22,418 nt of DNA, from positions 1 to 22,418 of the forward strand of contig JAJYMT010000002.1 in NCBI GenBank assembly GCA_021786695.1, given 5' to 3'. Positions 19,829 through 22,418 of the stretch are shown here, in pieces; within the stretch, counting starts at the first letter, position 1, and each line of letters begins with the position of its first letter. A program made the position numbers and the translations under genes. The notes beneath the pieces are model-generated. The model was not told where the DNA came from and did no database searches. It saw nothing but the letters and a program-made list of their open reading frames with translations. Source of the DNA: a bacterium (GTDB taxonomy: Bacteria; Patescibacteriota; Patescibacteriia; Patescibacteriales; GWE2-39-37).

Positions 19829-21535
19829 TTACTCCGCCACCCTGAATACCTCTTCCAGGGTGGTCACGCCCTCGGCCGCCTTGATCACGCCGTCCTGCAC
19901 CATCGTCACCATGCCGTTCTTGACGGCGTTGTCCCGCATATCGTATTCGCTCACGTTGCCGGAAAGAATCAGTTTTTCCAGGTCTTTGTTCATGGTCATT
20001 ATCTCGTAGATGCCGATCCGGCCCTTGTAGCCGATCTGCTGGCATTGTTCGCAGCCGACTGCCCTATAGAATTTAAGTTTGTCCGGATCCAGGCCGGCGC
20101 GCTCTTCCGGCGGCAATTCCTCCAGGATTTTTTTCGCCCGTTCTAGCTGTTCCGGCGCCGGTTCGGCTTCGGCCTTGCAGTGTTCGCAAATTTTGCGCAC
20201 CAGGCGCTGGCCGATCATGGCGTTGATCGCCGGCGCGATCAGAAACGGCTTGGCGCCCATAGACAAGAGGCGCGGCACCGTGCCGGCGGCATCGTTGGTA
20301 TGGATGGTCGAGAGCACCAGGTGTCCGGTCAGCGCCGCCTGGATGGCGATCTCCGCCGTTTCCAGGTCGCGCACTTCGCCGACCATGATCACGTCCGGAT
20401 CCTGCCTCACGATCGAACGGAGGCCATGAGCGAAGGTGTATTTTTCGCTCACCTGCGACTGGTTCACGCCCTCGAGCTGATACTCGATCGGATCCTCGAC
20501 GGTGATGATTTTCGTATCCTCCTTATTCAATTTTTTCAAAATCGCGTACAGGGTGGTGGTTTTGCCGGAACCGGTCGGACCGGTGGTGATGATCATGCCG
20601 TTCGGACGTTCGACCTCGCGCTTTAGTTTGGCGAAGGCGCCGGCCCTGATACCCAGTTGTTCGAAACTTAATCCGACCGACTTGGAATGCAGCAGGCGCA
20701 TCACCACGCTCTCGCCGTAAGCGGTCGGCAGAAAAGAGGCGCGGATGTCCACCCGGTCGCTTTTCAGAAAGATCGAAAAACGTCCGTCCTGCGGCTTGTC
20801 GGTAATGTTAATTTTCACCTGCGCCAGGAGTTTCATCCGTGAAATGATCTTGTGCCAGGATTCCCGATCCAAGTCCAGCACGTCGTGCAGTACGCCGTCG
20901 ATGCGGTAGCGGACCTTGATGCCCTTCTCTTCCGCTTCGATATGGATGTCGGAGGCGCCCGTCTTCACCGCCGCCGCGAGCATGATCGTCACCACTTCGC
21001 TCACCTGCGCCGAAGCCACCTGCTTTTCCAAGTCCTTGAACCCGGAAAACTGGTCGCTGTATTTTTCCAGCTCCTCTTCCGCAATCTTCACCCCGCGCAC
21101 CACCTCCCGCGCTTTCGGCAGTTTGCCGTAGAGCTTCATCGCGAACTCAAAGCTGTCGGGCGAAACCAGATAGAGTTCCCCCTTGGCAAAATTCTCTTTG
21201 GCGAGTTCCTTGAGCTTCTCTTTCGCTTCAGCTGAATCCGGCTCAATAGTGGCCAGCCGCAGATCGGTACCGTCAAAATAAAAACAGACCGCTTTGATCT
21301 TTCTTGATTCCTCCTCGCTCACCAGGCCCAGGGCCTCGGGGCTGATGGGAAAACCGACCAGATTGATGTAGCCCAGCCCCGCGTCTGCGGCGGCCTGGCT
21401 GGTGCTTTTTTCCAGCTGTTTTTTGGCGATCTGCTTCTGTTTGGCCGCGAACTGCGATTGCGCGGAACCGTCATCGCCCAAATTCCCTTGCGAAGAGCTG
21501 ATCAGATCCTCGATCGATTGGAGGTTGTCCGGCAT
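19829..21535 (-). CDS. pilB: Type IV pilus / type II secretion assembly ATPase (PilB/GspE)
   Basis: A 568-residue cytoplasmic ATPase. An N-terminal MshEN-like region (about 45-145) comes first, then the ATPase core: Walker A GPTGSGKT (319-326), Asp box ITVEDPIEY (344-352), Walker B VIMVGEVRD (382-390), His box TGHLVLSTIHTND (403-415). A four-cysteine zinc site is formed by C450, C453, C495 and C498, normal for PilB and GspE and absent from PilT. It powers extension of pilin filaments at the inner membrane. No other pilus gene is visible in the window; the membrane protein upstream may or may not belong to it. The ATG at 21535 has no Shine-Dalgarno site, and a 144-bp inverted-repeat element lies in its leader. 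Confidence 0.95.
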   Translation of the reverse strand: MPDNLQSIEDLISSSQGNLGDDGSAQSQFAAKQKQIAKKQLEKSTSQAAADAGLGYINLVGFPISPEALGLVSEEESRKIKAVCFYFDGTDLRLATIEPDSAEAKEKLKELAKENFAKGELYLVSPDSFEFAMKLYGKLPKAREVVRGVKIAEEELEKYSDQFSGFKDLEKQVASAQVSEVVTIMLAAAVKTGASDIHIEAEEKGIKVRYRIDGVLHDVLDLDRESWHKIISRMKLLAQVKINITDKPQDGRFSIFLKSDRVDIRASFLPTAYGESVVMRLLHSKSVGLSFEQLGIRAGAFAKLKREVERPNGMIITTGPTGSGKTTTLYAILKKLNKEDTKIITVEDPIEYQLEGVNQSQVSEKYTFAHGLRSIVRQDPDVIMVGEVRDLETAEIAIQAALTGHLVLSTIHTNDAAGTVPRLLSMGAKPFLIAPAINAMIGQRLVRKICEHCKAEAEPAPEQLERAKKILEELPPEERAGLDPDKLKFYRAVGCEQCQQIGYKGRIGIYEIMTMNKDLEKLILSGNVSEYDMRDNAVKNGMVTMVQDGVIKAAEGVTTLEEVFRVAE

Positions 21536-21553
21536 AATATTTCTATCATTAAA

Positions 21554-21697
21554 TCAGGCAGCGGATATTTGCTAAAAAAGCGTCACGCAGGCCGAGCGGG
21601 CACGGTTCCCGTCAGGGAGAGCGAGGCCGAGTGCGAGCGGCAATTTTTTCGCTGGAAAAATTGACCGCGTCTTTTTTAGTAAATATCCGCTGCCTGA
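21554..21697. mobile_element. 144-bp element with 27-bp terminal inverted repeats (MITE-like or structured leader)
   Basis: The left end TCAGGCAGCGGATATTT... (554-580 of this kilobase, i.e. 21554-21580) is repeated inverted at 21671-21697 with one mismatch in 27. The interior holds a second hairpin (CAATTTTT and AAAAATTG, 21641-21663), a small hairpin ACGG-TTC-CCGT and repeated CCGAG units. No open reading frame and no clear target duplication are visible. It lies between a membrane-protein gene and pilB, in the pilB leader. It could be a non-autonomous transposon, an interspersed repeat, or a regulatory RNA. Confidence 0.65.
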
Positions 21698-21716
21698 GTA
21701 TCCAATACTTTAATTT

Positions 21717-22418
21717 TCAATTCACTCCCCAGCCCTTAACCAGCCGCACCACCTTGGCGGTCGCGCCGCGGCCGGTCAATTCTATGAACAGGCCGGTCCA
21801 GGAATAGATCTGGAAGACCGCCAGATACGACCCGGCCACCACGATCAGAAGGAAAAACAGCACCAGGGCGAAAGTGGCGATCAGCCAAAAACCGACCAAA
21901 GAAGTAAGGTAATAGAAAATCAAAGCCAGGAACAAAAACGGCACCGCCAGCACCAGCATGAACAAGAGCACCGCCAAACCGTAACAAAAATTGATGAAAA
22001 ACAGGATGAAGGCCATCTCAACGCTTATGAGCCAGTTCTCCCGAAAAAGCTGCCAGCCCTTCTCGAGCGATTCCAGCAGCTCCTTGTTCTTTATCACCTT
22101 GTAGCCGATGGCGTATTTGATGATGAAAGAGGCGATGATCGCCACCGGAACGAAAATGATGAACACCAGCAGATAGAGCAGGTTGTAGGCGATACTGCCG
22201 TAAGCGGCCGAGACCAGAAGCGGCAGACCGATCAGCATAAAAATCACCGAGATCAGCGCCTTATTTAGGACGTTCAGGCCGAAAACCGGCCAAAAATTTT
22301 TACCGCCGATCTCGACGCCGTCCTTGAAATCGGTTTTCTTTCCGGCTGACAGCGCCGCCGAATTATTCACCAGCGCCGCCTGCGAAACATTAGACAGCCA
22401 GATCAGAAAACCGACGAT
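21717..22418 (-). CDS. Multi-pass membrane protein (N-terminus beyond window)
   Basis: The frame stays open to the right edge, so 233 residues are visible and the start is missing. A GTG at 22370 would cut off the hydrophobic stretch IVGFLIWLSNVSQAAL encoded at the edge, so it is not the true start. About five hydrophobic segments follow (for example LISVIFMLIGLPLLVSA, LLYLLVFIIFVPVAIIASFI, AVLLFMLVLAVPFLFLALIF and FALVLFFLLIVVAGSYLAVF). The last part ends in FIELTGRGATAKVVRLVKGWGVN. No catalytic residues stand out, and the family is not recognised with certainty. It resembles the hydrophobic integral-membrane domains of uncharacterised proteins common in Patescibacteria. It precedes pilB on the same strand with 181 bp between. 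Confidence 0.75.
   Translation of the reverse strand: MVGFLIWLSNVSQAALVNNSAALSAGKKTDFKDGVEIGGKNFWPVFGLNVLNKALISVIFMLIGLPLLVSAAYGSIAYNLLYLLVFIIFVPVAIIASFIIKYAIGYKVIKNKELLESLEKGWQLFRENWLISVEMAFILFFINFCYGLAVLLFMLVLAVPFLFLALIFYYLTSLVGFWLIATFALVLFFLLIVVAGSYLAVFQIYSWTGLFIELTGRGATAKVVRLVKGWGVN

Overview
The window looks like a chromosomal segment of an uncultivated Candidate Phyla Radiation (Patescibacteria, Parcubacteria-like) bacterium. This is an inference from four things: signal-peptide fibre proteins with GIGT-x-SP motifs, a helix-turn-helix/transmembrane protein, an O-antigen-ligase-like gene next to a nucleotidyltransferase-like gene, and many short palindromic and AT-rich repeats that also sit inside genes. 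No rRNA or tRNA gene is present to fix the taxonomy. Only two genes have a good Shine-Dalgarno site.

Left part (1-7126, all minus strand): a surface module. In transcription order it holds a helix-turn-helix protein with one membrane helix, an exported protein with five fibronectin-III-like domains, an exported fibre protein with a cysteine-rich C-terminal domain, and a very long modular fibre protein that runs off the left edge. AT-rich or palindromic repeats separate them.

Middle-left (7405-10053, minus): a nucleotidyltransferase-fold protein and, 10 bp downstream, a multi-pass O-antigen ligase/polymerase-like protein. The latter gene contains at least five repeat-derived inserts. One is a 55-bp tandem duplication whose copy number decides the reading frame. 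The gene ends at an intrinsic terminator.

Centre (10140-15963): rmuC (minus) diverges from an HD-domain dNTPase (plus), followed by a strong terminator. A good promoter then drives uvrA (plus). A 70-residue zinc-ribbon gene (TTG start, strong Shine-Dalgarno) follows, bracketed by two copies of one 34-bp hairpin. This is a nucleotide-metabolism and DNA-repair neighbourhood.

Right part (15976-22418, all minus): read from the right edge, a multi-pass membrane protein (cut by the window end), a 144-bp inverted-repeat element, a PilB/GspE-type assembly ATPase, a translin-like protein, an aromatic-amino-acid-permease-like transporter, a small metallophosphoesterase and an inositol-monophosphatase-family enzyme. 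The last four are joined by 4-bp start/stop overlaps. A SIMPL-domain protein with its own promoter comes last.

The most unusual signals are the repeat invasion and possible phase switch in the ligase gene, the terminal-inverted-repeat element in front of the pilus ATPase, and the twin hairpins around the zinc-ribbon gene.
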